A DNA stretch of 64,000 nt from Mycobacterium sp. (GTDB taxonomy: Bacteria; Actinomycetota; Actinomycetes; Mycobacteriales; Mycobacteriaceae): the NCBI GenBank assembly GCA_020438845.1, contig JAGQTV010000017.1:62001-126000 (forward strand). The letters are read 5' to 3'. Below the pieces are notes generated by a model. It did no database searches. It saw nothing but the letters and a program-made list of their open reading frames with translations, and was not told where the DNA came from. The translations under genes and the position numbers were made by a program. Below are positions 50,914-59,053 of this stretch, piece by piece. Positions within the stretch are counted from its first letter, which is position 1. Every line of letters begins with the position of its first letter.

Positions 50914-51351
50914 CTATCGCGCGACAGCCCGGAGGTGCGACGTGCGGTGTGGCAGGCGGCTCAGCACGGCGACGGCCGAGACGATGTTCGGCGCCGTCCG
51001 CAGCACGTTGTTGGGATCGCAGATCCGAAGTAGTCGTGCCACCTCGGGTCCGGGTACCAAGACCCAATCCACGCCGGCGCGCTGGCACCGGGCATGAAGG
51101 CGGCTGAGCACCTCGAAGCCGGCCGTGCCGAAGAAGCCCACGCGGGAAAAATCGAGGACTAACTGAGAATGGCGACCCAGGTGGCGCTCGATGCCGTCGC
51201 ACAGGTCTTCGGCACTAGCGGCATCGATGTCGCCGAATACGGTGATCATGATCGTGGAATCGCTGAGGGCCCGGGCTCTTATGAAACCGTCATCGCTTCG
51301 CGACGAGGTCAGGCGCAGGACTGCTCCGGGGGTGGTCTTTGCAGTGACCAT
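50914..51351 (-). CDS. STAS-domain protein (anti-sigma factor antagonist-like)
   Basis: 145 residues. The C-terminal ~100 residues form a STAS domain (IMITVFGDIDAASAEDL, LVLDFSRVGFFGTAGFEVL). The phosphorylatable Ser of SpoIIAA-type antagonists is replaced by Thr in FFGTAGF, which could still be phosphorylated. It probably binds an anti-sigma factor; none is encoded nearby. A strong GAGGAGGGCC ribosome-binding site precedes ATG 51351. Separated from the methyltransferase by 58 bp. Confidence 0.85.
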   Translation of the reverse strand: MVTAKTTPGAVLRLTSSRSDDGFIRARALSDSTIMITVFGDIDAASAEDLCDGIERHLGRHSQLVLDFSRVGFFGTAGFEVLSRLHARCQRAGVDWVLVPGPEVARLLRICDPNNVLRTAPNIVSAVAVLSRLPHRTSHLRAVAR

Positions 51352-51693
51352 GGTGGCCCTCCTCGGTTCAGGTCCGCAGAGCTCATAGTCGGCGTAATAG
51401 CTGTCCCGCCGACATCAGCCAATATTCGGAATGCCGTTCCCCTCGACCTGTCCACAACCTACTACGGATTCCGTCGCAGGACCATGGCTCTCAGCAAATC
51501 CACAAATACCCAGTTCAGATGCTATTTATCTCGCCTAATTCGGCCGCCGATCCTGATAATCGCTCAGGATTTCGACTGATGTGCTACTGAATCCGCACTC
51601 GCAACGATGAAGCCTTCCGCGAGGGATCTGAATAGGACTGGCCGACGGTTGTCCACCGTGGGGGAACTGCGCACAGTATCGTCGTGGCGGATC
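51352..51693. other. Divergent intergenic region with an inverted repeat
   Basis: 342 bp between the STAS and rhomboid genes. ATCCTGA (51550-51556) and TCAGGAT (51564-51570) form a perfect 7-bp inverted repeat with a 7-nt spacer, in an AT-rich stretch. A GGAAC (51663-51667) 16 bp before a GTG could be an ECF-sigma -35/-10 pair for the rhomboid gene, but this is weak. No gene recognised. Confidence 0.5.
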
Positions 51694-52551
51694 ATGAGCA
51701 TCTACTACTCGCAGCAACCCCAGAGTGTGCCCGCGTGCTACCGGCATCCGGATCGCGCGGCGATGGTCGGATGTGTTCGGTGTGGTCGGCCGATCTGTCC
51801 GGAATGCATGCGTACCGCGCCGGTCGGCCAGCAGTGCGTGGACTGCGTGCAAGCGACATACCAATCGGCCTACACCGTGCCGGTGGCGCCGTCGGCACGG
51901 CCGACACCGAAGGCCGCTATGCGGCTGGATGGAAAGCCGTGGGTGACCTACGGGCTGATCGCCGTCAACGTGGCGGTGTTCCTGCTGCAGATGGCTCGGC
52001 CCGATCTGCGGAATCAGTTTGCGTTGTGGTCGCCGGCGGTCGCTCAAGGACAGTATTACCGGCTGGTGTCCTCAGCGTTCATGCACTACGGGCTGGTGCA
52101 TCTGGGGTTCAACATGTGGGCGCTTTATGTGCTGGGGCCTCCACTGGAAGTACACCTGGGCCGGTCGCGATATGGCGCGCTCTACGCCCTGAGCGCGCTC
52201 GGCGGTTCGGTTCTGGTGTACCTGATCTCCCCGGTCACCGCGGCCACCGCCGGCGCTTCGGGCGCGATTTACGGACTCTTCGGCGCGACTTTCGTGGCGG
52301 CGAAGCGTTTGCATCTGGACGTCCGTTGGCTCGTCACGCTCATCGCCATCAACCTGGCGATGACCTTCACCATTCCGGGGATCAGCTGGGAGGGCCACGT
52401 CGGCGGACTCATCACCGGCAGTGTCGTAACGGCGGCCTATGTGTTTGCGCCGCGTAACAATCGCGCCCTCGTGCAGGTGGCTGTGAGTGTGGGCCTTCTG
52501 ATCCTGTTCGCCGTTCTGATCGCCGGCCGAACATCCATGTTCGTGGGCTGA
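51694..52551 (+). CDS. Rhomboid-family intramembrane serine protease with N-terminal zinc-finger
   Basis: 285 residues. The N-terminal ~45 residues contain a Cys/His-rich B-box-like finger (ACYRHPDRAAMVGCVRC and CPECMRTAPVGQQCVDC). Six membrane helices follow with the catalytic pair Ser189 (GASGAIYG) and His235 (GHVGG). Similar to Rv0110 of M. tuberculosis. Rhomboids cut membrane proteins within or near the bilayer. ATG 51694 is preferred over an upstream in-frame ATG at 51607 because the extra residues show no conserved feature. Confidence 0.93.
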   Translation: MSIYYSQQPQSVPACYRHPDRAAMVGCVRCGRPICPECMRTAPVGQQCVDCVQATYQSAYTVPVAPSARPTPKAAMRLDGKPWVTYGLIAVNVAVFLLQMARPDLRNQFALWSPAVAQGQYYRLVSSAFMHYGLVHLGFNMWALYVLGPPLEVHLGRSRYGALYALSALGGSVLVYLISPVTAATAGASGAIYGLFGATFVAAKRLHLDVRWLVTLIAINLAMTFTIPGISWEGHVGGLITGSVVTAAYVFAPRNNRALVQVAVSVGLLILFAVLIAGRTSMFVG

Positions 52552-52552
52552 G

Positions 52553-53011
52553 CTACAACCTCACCAGGCGCAACGGGTAGCTCGTCGTGCCGCCGGGAGC
52601 GTTGTCGCATCCCGCGGCGAACGATGACTGCAGCGTTCCGGTCAGCGTCACCGCATCCCAGGTGTAGACATCACGAGTGGGGATGACGGGCCCGTAATAG
52701 ACATTGCCGCAGCGCAAACCGTCGGGGACGTCGACCGTCAACGTGTAGGTGCCGTCGATCTGGTGTGCTTGGCCGTACCACTGGTAGGCCTTGGCGATGG
52801 GGGTCGGGTTGGCTGACACGTTGGCGCACTGCTCGACGCCGGCCGGGGGGTTGCACGAGCTGATCGACCAGATCCAGGTATGGAAGTCGTAGCGGCCGTC
52901 GATGTTGGCGTTGTAGTTGCCGGCGGCCAACCCGGCATGGGCCACCGGAGCCGCGGTCAGCGATACCGGAACTATGAGCGCACCCAGCAGACCAGCCCAC
53001 TGAATCCGCAC
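52553..53011 (-). CDS. Small exported protein of unknown function
   Basis: 152 residues from GTG 53011. A signal peptide ends AHAG; the mature ~120 residues begin LAAGNYNANIDGRYDFHTW and contain four cysteines (ISSCNPP, EQCANVS, RCGNVYY, GCDNAP), probably two disulfides. The start is decided by a strong GGAGGGGAG just upstream; an ATG at 53026 would put that site inside the gene. Similar exported proteins occur widely in mycobacteria without known function. Stop lies 1 bp from the rhomboid stop (convergent). Confidence 0.78.
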   Translation of the reverse strand: MRIQWAGLLGALIVPVSLTAAPVAHAGLAAGNYNANIDGRYDFHTWIWSISSCNPPAGVEQCANVSANPTPIAKAYQWYGQAHQIDGTYTLTVDVPDGLRCGNVYYGPVIPTRDVYTWDAVTLTGTLQSSFAAGCDNAPGGTTSYPLRLVRL

Positions 53012-53124
53012 CCGCTCCCCTCCCATTCGTGTGATTGCGTTCTGTTCCGAATGTAGGCCCCGGCCGTCAGCGGCGTGCCCATACCGGGCGATCTCCACTG
53101 CATGCGGTCGGACACAATGGCCTC

Positions 53125-53901
53125 ATGATCGGAGTCATCGGCGGCAGCGGTTTCTACAGCTTCTTCGGTGCGGACGCGGGAAGTGTCGCCGTCGAGACTC
53201 CCTACGGGGAGCCCAGCGCGCCGATCACTGTGGGCCGAGTCGGCTCCCACGAGGTCGCCTTCCTGCCTCGGCACGGGCTCAGCCATGAATTCTCTCCGCA
53301 CACCGTTCCCTACCGCGCCAATATGTGGGCCCTCCGGGCACTCGGGGTGCGACGGGTGTTCGGCCCGTGTGCGGTGGGCAGTCTCACGGCCGAACTGGGC
53401 CCGGGCTCGGTCGTGGTGCCCGACCAACTCGTCGATCGCACCCGCGCCCGAAAGGACACCTATTTCGACTCCGGAGGAATCCACGTGGATTTCGCCGATC
53501 CGTACTGCCCCACGTTACGTGCCCTGGTCGCCGAACAAGCGGGAGTGGTCGACGGCGGCACCATGGTGGTGGTGCAGGGCCCGCGGTTCTCCACCCGGGC
53601 CGAGAGCCAGTGGTTCGCCAGCCAGGGCTTCACCCTTGTCAACATGACCGGATACCCCGAGGCCGTGCTAGCTCGAGAGCTCGAAATGTGTTATGCGGCA
53701 ATTGCTTTAGTGACAGATATCGACGCTGGTGTCGACGTCGGATCGGGTGTTCGCGCGGCCGACGTGTTCGCCGAGTTCCAGCGCAATATCGGCCCGTTCA
53801 AAGACCTGGTGCACAGGGCCATCGACCGGGTCGCCACCGAGCGGGTGTGCACGCATTGCCTGGCACATGCCGGTGTGGAGCTTCCGTTCGACCTGCCCTG
53901 A
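53125..53901 (+). CDS. mtnP: S-methyl-5'-thioadenosine phosphorylase
   Basis: 258 residues. The N-terminal GVIGGSGFYS phosphate loop, LPRHGLSHEFSPH and the core YRANMWALRALGVRRVFGPCAVGSL region identify the MTA phosphorylase/purine nucleoside phosphorylase II family, like Rv0535. It splits MTA (from polyamine and other SAM-using reactions) to adenine and 5-methylthioribose-1-phosphate. ATG 53125 directly begins the conserved core. Confidence 0.92.
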   Translation: MIGVIGGSGFYSFFGADAGSVAVETPYGEPSAPITVGRVGSHEVAFLPRHGLSHEFSPHTVPYRANMWALRALGVRRVFGPCAVGSLTAELGPGSVVVPDQLVDRTRARKDTYFDSGGIHVDFADPYCPTLRALVAEQAGVVDGGTMVVVQGPRFSTRAESQWFASQGFTLVNMTGYPEAVLARELEMCYAAIALVTDIDAGVDVGSGVRAADVFAEFQRNIGPFKDLVHRAIDRVATERVCTHCLAHAGVELPFDLP

Positions 53902-53906
53902 TCGCC

Positions 53907-54593
53907 CTACCCATCTGGGCGTTCCCGCTGCCGCGTGTGGGTCCGCCAATTGCGATAGCCGCGGTGGGCGGCGAAGGCGCCGACGATTGCGGTGATGCAC
54001 CAGACGGCGATCGCCGCGTAGGCCAGCGGCGAGGTGAAGTCCGAGATGGACGCGCCCAGCGCGGTGTAGACGAATGCGCGCGGTGCCGATCCGATGAAGG
54101 CTCCGATCGCCATCTGCCACAGCGGCATTCCGAATGCGCCGAAGGTATAGGAAGCCAACGCATCGGAAACGCCGGGGATGAAGCGTTGACCGACGACCGC
54201 CCATAGCCCGCGGCGCTTGATCTGGGTGTCGATCCGCTCCGCCCATTGCGCCCCGATCAGCGCTCGCGCGCTGTCCCGGCCGGCGCGTCTGCCGACGAGC
54301 GCGGCGATCGTGGCGGTCGTGACCGTCGAACCCAGGGTGACGAACGTGCCGAGTACGGGCCCGAAGAGCACCCCGCTGCCTGCCGCAAGTAGCGGGCCGG
54401 GCACGAAGATGGCGGCCAAGACGGCCGAGGTCGCCAGATAGACCAGCGGAGCAATCGGCCCGCTCCGGACGATTGCGCCACGTACGGACTCGATGTCGAC
54501 CACCCGTCGGATGGCGACGAGATAGAACAGGGTGAGCAGAAAGGCGACGAACAGGACAAGCCGCAGAGCATGTGTCCACCTGCGCTCGGCCAC
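53907..54593 (-). CDS. VTT/DedA-family membrane protein (TVP38/TMEM64-like)
   Basis: 228 residues with about six hydrophobic segments. The VTT core is seen in FVPGPLLAAGSGVLFGPVLG, the Gly-rich GSTVTTATIAALVGRRAG, and RFIPGVSDALASYTFGAFG. DedA/VTT proteins are thought to flip phospholipids or undecaprenyl phosphate across the membrane. Convergent with mtnP (5-bp gap). Confidence 0.87.
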   Translation of the reverse strand: MAERRWTHALRLVLFVAFLLTLFYLVAIRRVVDIESVRGAIVRSGPIAPLVYLATSAVLAAIFVPGPLLAAGSGVLFGPVLGTFVTLGSTVTTATIAALVGRRAGRDSARALIGAQWAERIDTQIKRRGLWAVVGQRFIPGVSDALASYTFGAFGMPLWQMAIGAFIGSAPRAFVYTALGASISDFTSPLAYAAIAVWCITAIVGAFAAHRGYRNWRTHTRQRERPDG

Positions 54594-54694
54594 TGCCCGA
54601 TCCTACGGCCGGCGGGCTCACGCCGGATTTCAGCGGAAAATGCACGACCTTCGTCGCAACGTAGTACCGGGTAAGGACCTACTTTCGTGGGAGC

Positions 54695-55384
54695 ATGACA
54701 GTCGTGTGCTTCTCGATGACGGCTGATCTGGTGGCGGGTACTGCGTTGGTGCCGGTGGCGGCACTGACCCTTCGAGAGGTCAAGTACCGGCGGGAGTTGT
54801 TGTTCGCACTGCTGCCGGCCGTGTTCTCGTTGCACCAGTTCCTCGAGGTCGCAGTGTGGGCGGGCCTGGACGGCGACGTTTCGCCCGCTCTTGCGAACCT
54901 GGCGATGCGCGCCTACCTATTCATCGCCTGGCCACTGCTACCGACCTATGTTCCCTTGGCGATCATGCTGCTCGAACGCCCCGGTTCCGCGCGCCGTCGG
55001 GTCGCGCCTTTCCTTGCGCTGGGCATTGTCGTATCCGCATACCTCGGCTACGTCGTTCTAGCGAATCCCGTTGAAGTCATCCGCCACAAGCATGGGCTCG
55101 AATACGTCACCGTCGTCCAACACCCGATGGTCTGGGCGGTGCTGTACATCATCGCCGTGATAGCACCGGCGCTGGTTTCCCGCTACCACTCGATCGTCGC
55201 CTTCGGTGTGTTGAACCTCGTGGGTCTGATTCTGGTGGCCATCTACTACACCCAGGAATTCGCATCACTATGGTGCATCTTCGCCGGCCTCTCGTCGATC
55301 CTCATGCTGGTGCACATGCTTCGTCGCCGCTCGTTGCCCGAGGCGGATCGTCGGCAGGACAGTCCTGAACTGATACCCGCCTGA
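54695..55384 (+). CDS. DUF6629-like integral membrane protein
   Basis: 229 residues with seven membrane helices. The start CFSMTADLVAGTALVPVAAL, FALLPAVFSLHQFLEVAVW and the tail helix with SLWCIFAGLSSILM match the DUF6629 pattern; function unknown. GTGGGAG precedes ATG 54695. Followed by a strong hairpin. Confidence 0.8.
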   Translation: MTVVCFSMTADLVAGTALVPVAALTLREVKYRRELLFALLPAVFSLHQFLEVAVWAGLDGDVSPALANLAMRAYLFIAWPLLPTYVPLAIMLLERPGSARRRVAPFLALGIVVSAYLGYVVLANPVEVIRHKHGLEYVTVVQHPMVWAVLYIIAVIAPALVSRYHSIVAFGVLNLVGLILVAIYYTQEFASLWCIFAGLSSILMLVHMLRRRSLPEADRRQDSPELIPA

Positions 55385-55406
55385 ATCAAATCGGCTCGCA
55401 ATTGAA

Positions 55407-55449
55407 ACGGCCACCGCTGCCGGTCGGGGGCTGGGCAAACGGTGGCCGT
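55407..55449. terminator. Long inverted repeat between convergent genes
   Basis: ACGGCCACCG (55407-55416) and CGGTGGCCGT (55440-55449), 10 perfect bp with a 23-nt loop, 23 bp after the stop of the DUF6629 gene. There is no T-run, so it may act as a bidirectional hairpin terminator of the mycobacterial type. Confidence 0.6.
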
Positions 55450-55582
55450 CGCCGCTGGTCTGGGGTAAGACCGAACCGGAGCAAAACTGCTCGGGCGGCT
55501 GCTAAAAGTGTGGGCCGGTCAGCACGGGTCCGCTAGCGGTGCAGCACGATTCACAGCACATTCCCAGCTGACCGCCTGCGGG

Positions 55583-56278
55583 TCAGGGCTTGACGATGAC
55601 GTCGAGCAGGAACGTTCGGCCCGATGCCACTGTCTGCAGTGCCCGTGCCAGCGCGGGGGCCAGCTCATCGGATTTCTGTACGCGTTCACCCGTTCCGCCG
55701 TAGGCCTCGACGACCTTCACGTAAGCGGGAGTCGGCGCGATGACATCGCCCACGAAGTTGCGTTCACGCACGGCGTCGCTATCCGGGAAGTAACGCAGGA
55801 TGTTCCACGTCTGGGAGGCGTACTCCTCGTTGTTGCACAACACGATGAGAAGCGGCAACCGATATTCCTGGGCGAAGCCGAGGGCGGCCGCAACCGGGTT
55901 GTAGTGCCAGGCTCCGTCACCGATGATCGCAACGACGGTCCCCTGCGGCCTGGCCAGCTTCGCCCCGAGCGCGGTGCCCAAGCTCATGCCGAGGGCGCCA
56001 CCCCACCCACGGTATTGGGTCAGCGGCTTGCGTTCGTAGAGAAACTGGATCATCTGCGGCGTCTGGGCGACGATCTCATCGACGCAGATCGAGTCATCCG
56101 GCAGTACGTCGTGTAGCGCGCTGAACAGATCGGCCGCGGGAACGAAATCAGTGGCACCCGAGCGCGCCTGGAGAGCCGCCTCGCGTCCCTGGGCGGCGAA
56201 AATGCACTCCACCCCATAGTCTTCCAACTGCTGGAGGAGGACGTCCGCGCCGTTGCCGGTCGGTTCGGAGCCTGCCAT
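55583..56278 (-). CDS. TPP-dependent enzyme lacking most of its N-terminal and central domains (internal deletion)
   Basis: 231 residues where relatives have about 540. Residues 1-28 (GADVLLQQLEDYGVECIF) are the opening of the TPP-enzyme pyrimidine-binding domain. At about residue 29 the sequence jumps to a linker and the C-terminal pyrophosphate-binding domain, which is intact with the TPP/Mg motif GDGAWHYNP...CNNEEYASQ (from Gly120). The pyrimidine domain with its catalytic Glu and the central domain are gone, so normal decarboxylase/ligase activity is not expected. The frame has no stop or shift. It lies 23 bp downstream of the MaoC-type dehydratase gene, probably co-transcribed. Confidence 0.8.
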   Translation of the reverse strand: MAGSEPTGNGADVLLQQLEDYGVECIFAAQGREAALQARSGATDFVPAADLFSALHDVLPDDSICVDEIVAQTPQMIQFLYERKPLTQYRGWGGALGMSLGTALGAKLARPQGTVVAIIGDGAWHYNPVAAALGFAQEYRLPLLIVLCNNEEYASQTWNILRYFPDSDAVRERNFVGDVIAPTPAYVKVVEAYGGTGERVQKSDELAPALARALQTVASGRTFLLDVIVKP

Positions 56279-56301
56279 GGTGTCCTCTCCCTCGCACCCG
56301 G

Positions 56302-57330
56302 TCAGCGGAAGCGGACGTCCAGGGTCGCCAGGCCGAAGATCTTGCGGCCGTCCGACTTTGCCGCGACCAGGACCACACCGGTCCGGGTTTCGGGGTCCAG
56401 TGACTTGATGCGCCCGCTGAACTCGATGTCCGCGCCTTCGGCGGCGGAAACGACAGCGGGTGCCGACAACCGCACCGCGTAACGGGTGACCGCGCCGGGG
56501 TCACCGGACCATGCCGAGACGAATCCAGCCCCCAGGCCCATCGTGAGCATTCCGTGGGCGATGACGTCGGGCAGCCCGGCCAGCTTGGCTATGTCCTCAT
56601 CCCAGTGGATCGGGTTGGCGTCTCCGGCGACACCGGCGTAGTTGACCAGGTCGCCGCGGGAGAGACGGGTGTGGTGCACCGGCAACTCGTCGCCAACCTG
56701 CAGCTCGTCGAAGGACGGTGTTCCCGGGTTCCGGGGCGCGTCGTTGGCGATCCGTACCTCGGCCTCAGGGCGAACCGTCTTGTGGTAGTCGTCGGCGGAT
56801 GCCCCGATTCCGAGGATGTCCACGTCGTGCATCATCGCCTTCTGCACGGCTGCCTTGACTTCGGGGTTGATGTCTTCGGCGGTCACCCCGACGACGGTGG
56901 TGTGCAGGGTGTGTACCCGCTCGCCGGCGGCATCGGTGAAGGTGTTGGTGACGGTGATCAGATCTCTGCCGGCGATCCTGCGTACCGACGTCAACTCCAC
57001 GTCGATGACGAGTTCGTCGCCGTCCACAATCGGGCGGTGCTGTTCGAAGACTTCCTCGGTCTGGACGTAGGTGTCGTACCCGACGACCACCGATTCGAAC
57101 ATGCGTCGATTACAGGCCATGCCAGGGGTGGACGTGAACGTCAGCGGTGCGACCAGGCCGGAATAGCCCAGTTCAGCGGCGGCATCGACATCCCAGTGCG
57201 CCGGGTGGTAATCCTGAACGGCCCGGGCGTACTCGCGTACCTTCTCGCGACCGACCAGATAGGTGCCGTCCATCTGGTAGTAGTGGCCGACCCGAGACTC
57301 GATTTCCCCCGCCTCTGATTCTGCGGTCAT
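56302..57330 (-). CDS. Fused (3R)-hydroxyacyl-ACP dehydratase, HadA-HadB-like (MaoC type)
   Basis: 342 residues from ATG 57330. The N-terminal half is a hot-dog domain with YPTxxP-like substrate-entry segments (DYHPAHWDVDAAAELGYSG, APLTFTSTPG). The C-terminal half is a MaoC domain with the hydratase motif VAGDANPIHWDEDIAKLAGLPDVIAHGML, including the catalytic Asp/His pair. Such fusions dehydrate or hydrate 3-hydroxyacyl thioesters in fatty-acid metabolism. It precedes the shortened TPP gene. Confidence 0.9.
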   Translation of the reverse strand: MTAESEAGEIESRVGHYYQMDGTYLVGREKVREYARAVQDYHPAHWDVDAAAELGYSGLVAPLTFTSTPGMACNRRMFESVVVGYDTYVQTEEVFEQHRPIVDGDELVIDVELTSVRRIAGRDLITVTNTFTDAAGERVHTLHTTVVGVTAEDINPEVKAAVQKAMMHDVDILGIGASADDYHKTVRPEAEVRIANDAPRNPGTPSFDELQVGDELPVHHTRLSRGDLVNYAGVAGDANPIHWDEDIAKLAGLPDVIAHGMLTMGLGAGFVSAWSGDPGAVTRYAVRLSAPAVVSAAEGADIEFSGRIKSLDPETRTGVVLVAAKSDGRKIFGLATLDVRFR

Positions 57331-57506
57331 TTGCAGCGCCCAACCATTCTGTCGGCATTTCGGTAGGGCCGACCAGGACACCCTAATGCGCGGGCCGGGG
57401 CCTGCTGACCTTGGCAGACGGTGGCGTCCGCGTTGCAGTGGACCTGGCCCCCAACCCTCCCTCCTAAGAGGGTGTGCAGCCAACCCCAGTGTTCACCGCC
57501 GACGTT

Positions 57507-57908
57507 CTACGGGCTGTTGCCCGGGAGACCGTAGGGGCCTCCTGCACAGACTCCGTTCCCTGGCTGGGCGATGCAGCTGGGATCGTTGGGACTCATCGGG
57601 ATGCCGCCGAAACCGTCGGAACTATTTGGGAGACCGTAGGGGCCTCCTGCACAGATTCCGTTCCCTGGCTGGGCGATGCAGCTGGGGTCGTCTGGACTCA
57701 TCGGGATGCCGCCCATATTCATGGGGTTGTCAGGACCCATCATCCCGCCCATATTCATTGGGTTGTCGGGGGATAGTGGTGACGACGGATCCATCGGGTC
57801 GAGGGGGTCAGCCACGGCGGACGGTGCGCCGCATAGGGCCGCTGTTGCCAGAAGGGCCCCGGCGATCGAGCGCAGTACGCAGTCCTTGCGAGCACGGGTG
57901 GAATTCAT
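57507..57908 (-). CDS. Small exported Pro/Gly/Met-rich protein with a duplicated Cys-containing repeat
   Basis: 133 residues. The signal peptide ends near AVADP (residue ~33). A short repeat DNPMNMGG occurs twice, then a 29-residue unit occurs twice (66-94 and 101-129) differing at only two positions; each contains DPSCIAQPGNG and CAGGPYGLP, so four cysteines. The matching DNA copies are 57522-57608 and 57627-57713. Function unknown. It lies 9 bp before the desaturase stop. Confidence 0.78.
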   Translation of the reverse strand: MNSTRARKDCVLRSIAGALLATAALCGAPSAVADPLDPMDPSSPLSPDNPMNMGGMMGPDNPMNMGGIPMSPDDPSCIAQPGNGICAGGPYGLPNSSDGFGGIPMSPNDPSCIAQPGNGVCAGGPYGLPGNSP

Positions 57909-57917
57909 CGTCCAATG

Positions 57918-59030
57918 TTAGCGGCGACGGAACCAGGGCACTGAGCTGAATTCGTTTGGTAGCGACAGGCGAATGATCTTCTTCCACGCCGAGGCAACCT
58001 GTTTCGGCAGGCTGCCCGTGGTGTAGGTGAGTCCGTAGCGCCCGAATACCTCCTGCACCTTGGGGGCTATCTCCTGGTAACGGTTGCTTGGTAGGTCGGG
58101 AAACAGGTGGTGTTCGATCTGAAAGGACAGGTTTCCGGTCATGAAGTGCATGGCCGTACTGCCCGAGATGTTGGCTGAGCCGAGCATCTGCCGCAGATAC
58201 CACTCGCCGCGGGTCTCGCCCTCGATCGAGGTCTTCGTGAACGTCTGGACGCCCTCGGGAAAGTGGCCGCACATGATCACCGAGTGGGTCCACAGATTGC
58301 GCACGAGGTTGGCGGTGAGGTTGGCCGTCAATGTGCTCAATGCCGACGGACCTGACAACAGGGGGTGCAGCAGGTAGTCGCGGATGGCGTGGCGGCGGAT
58401 CTTGGCGAGTACTTTTTGGGCCCGGCCGCGAAACTCGTCCTTGTCGATGCGGCCCTTGAGGTACTTCCCGATCTCGATGTCGTAGAAGGCGATTCCATAT
58501 TGGAAGAAACAGGCATTGATGAAGTTGGATAGCGGCTGGATCAGAAGGAACGGCCGCCAGGGCTGGTCCTCATCGACCCGCATGATGCCGTAGCCCAAGT
58601 CATGATCCTTGCCCAGAACGTTGGTATAGGTGTGGTGCAATTCGTTGTGCGAGTGCTTCCACAATTCGGCGGGAGCGGCATTGTCCCATTCCCAGGTGGT
58701 CGAATGGATCTTGCTGTCGCGCATCCAGTCCCACTGACCATGCATCACGTTGTGGCCGATCTCCATGTTCTCGATGATCTTCGAGACCGACAGTCCGGCT
58801 GTCCCGATCAACCATGCCGGCGGAAACAACGAGAACAGCAGGACAGCCCTACTGGCCAATTCGAGCTGCCGTTGGCTGGTGATGACGGTGCGGATGTAGG
58901 CGGCGTCGCGTTCGCCACGGCTGGCGATGACCGCGGCGCGAATCGCGTCTAGCTCGACACCTAGGTTCTCGACATCCTCGAGGGAGAGGTGGTCGACAGG
59001 GCTCGGCGTGAGGTATTGCAGGGCAGTCAT
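57918..59030 (-). CDS. desA3: Membrane fatty-acid desaturase, DesA3-type
   Basis: 370 residues. Three His boxes for the di-iron site: HNVMHGQWD, HSHNELHHTYTN and QIEHHLFPDLP, with hydrophobic segments between them. The DesA3 family (Rv3229c) makes oleic from stearic acyl chains using electrons from a partner reductase. The reductase gene is 23 bp upstream on the same strand, as in M. tuberculosis (Rv3230c-Rv3229c). The divergent PucR-like gene 60198-61415 is a candidate regulator. Confidence 0.93.
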   Translation of the reverse strand: MTALQYLTPSPVDHLSLEDVENLGVELDAIRAAVIASRGERDAAYIRTVITSQRQLELASRAVLLFSLFPPAWLIGTAGLSVSKIIENMEIGHNVMHGQWDWMRDSKIHSTTWEWDNAAPAELWKHSHNELHHTYTNVLGKDHDLGYGIMRVDEDQPWRPFLLIQPLSNFINACFFQYGIAFYDIEIGKYLKGRIDKDEFRGRAQKVLAKIRRHAIRDYLLHPLLSGPSALSTLTANLTANLVRNLWTHSVIMCGHFPEGVQTFTKTSIEGETRGEWYLRQMLGSANISGSTAMHFMTGNLSFQIEHHLFPDLPSNRYQEIAPKVQEVFGRYGLTYTTGSLPKQVASAWKKIIRLSLPNEFSSVPWFRRR

Positions 59031-59053
59031 TGTGGACTCTTTCTAGTTGGACG

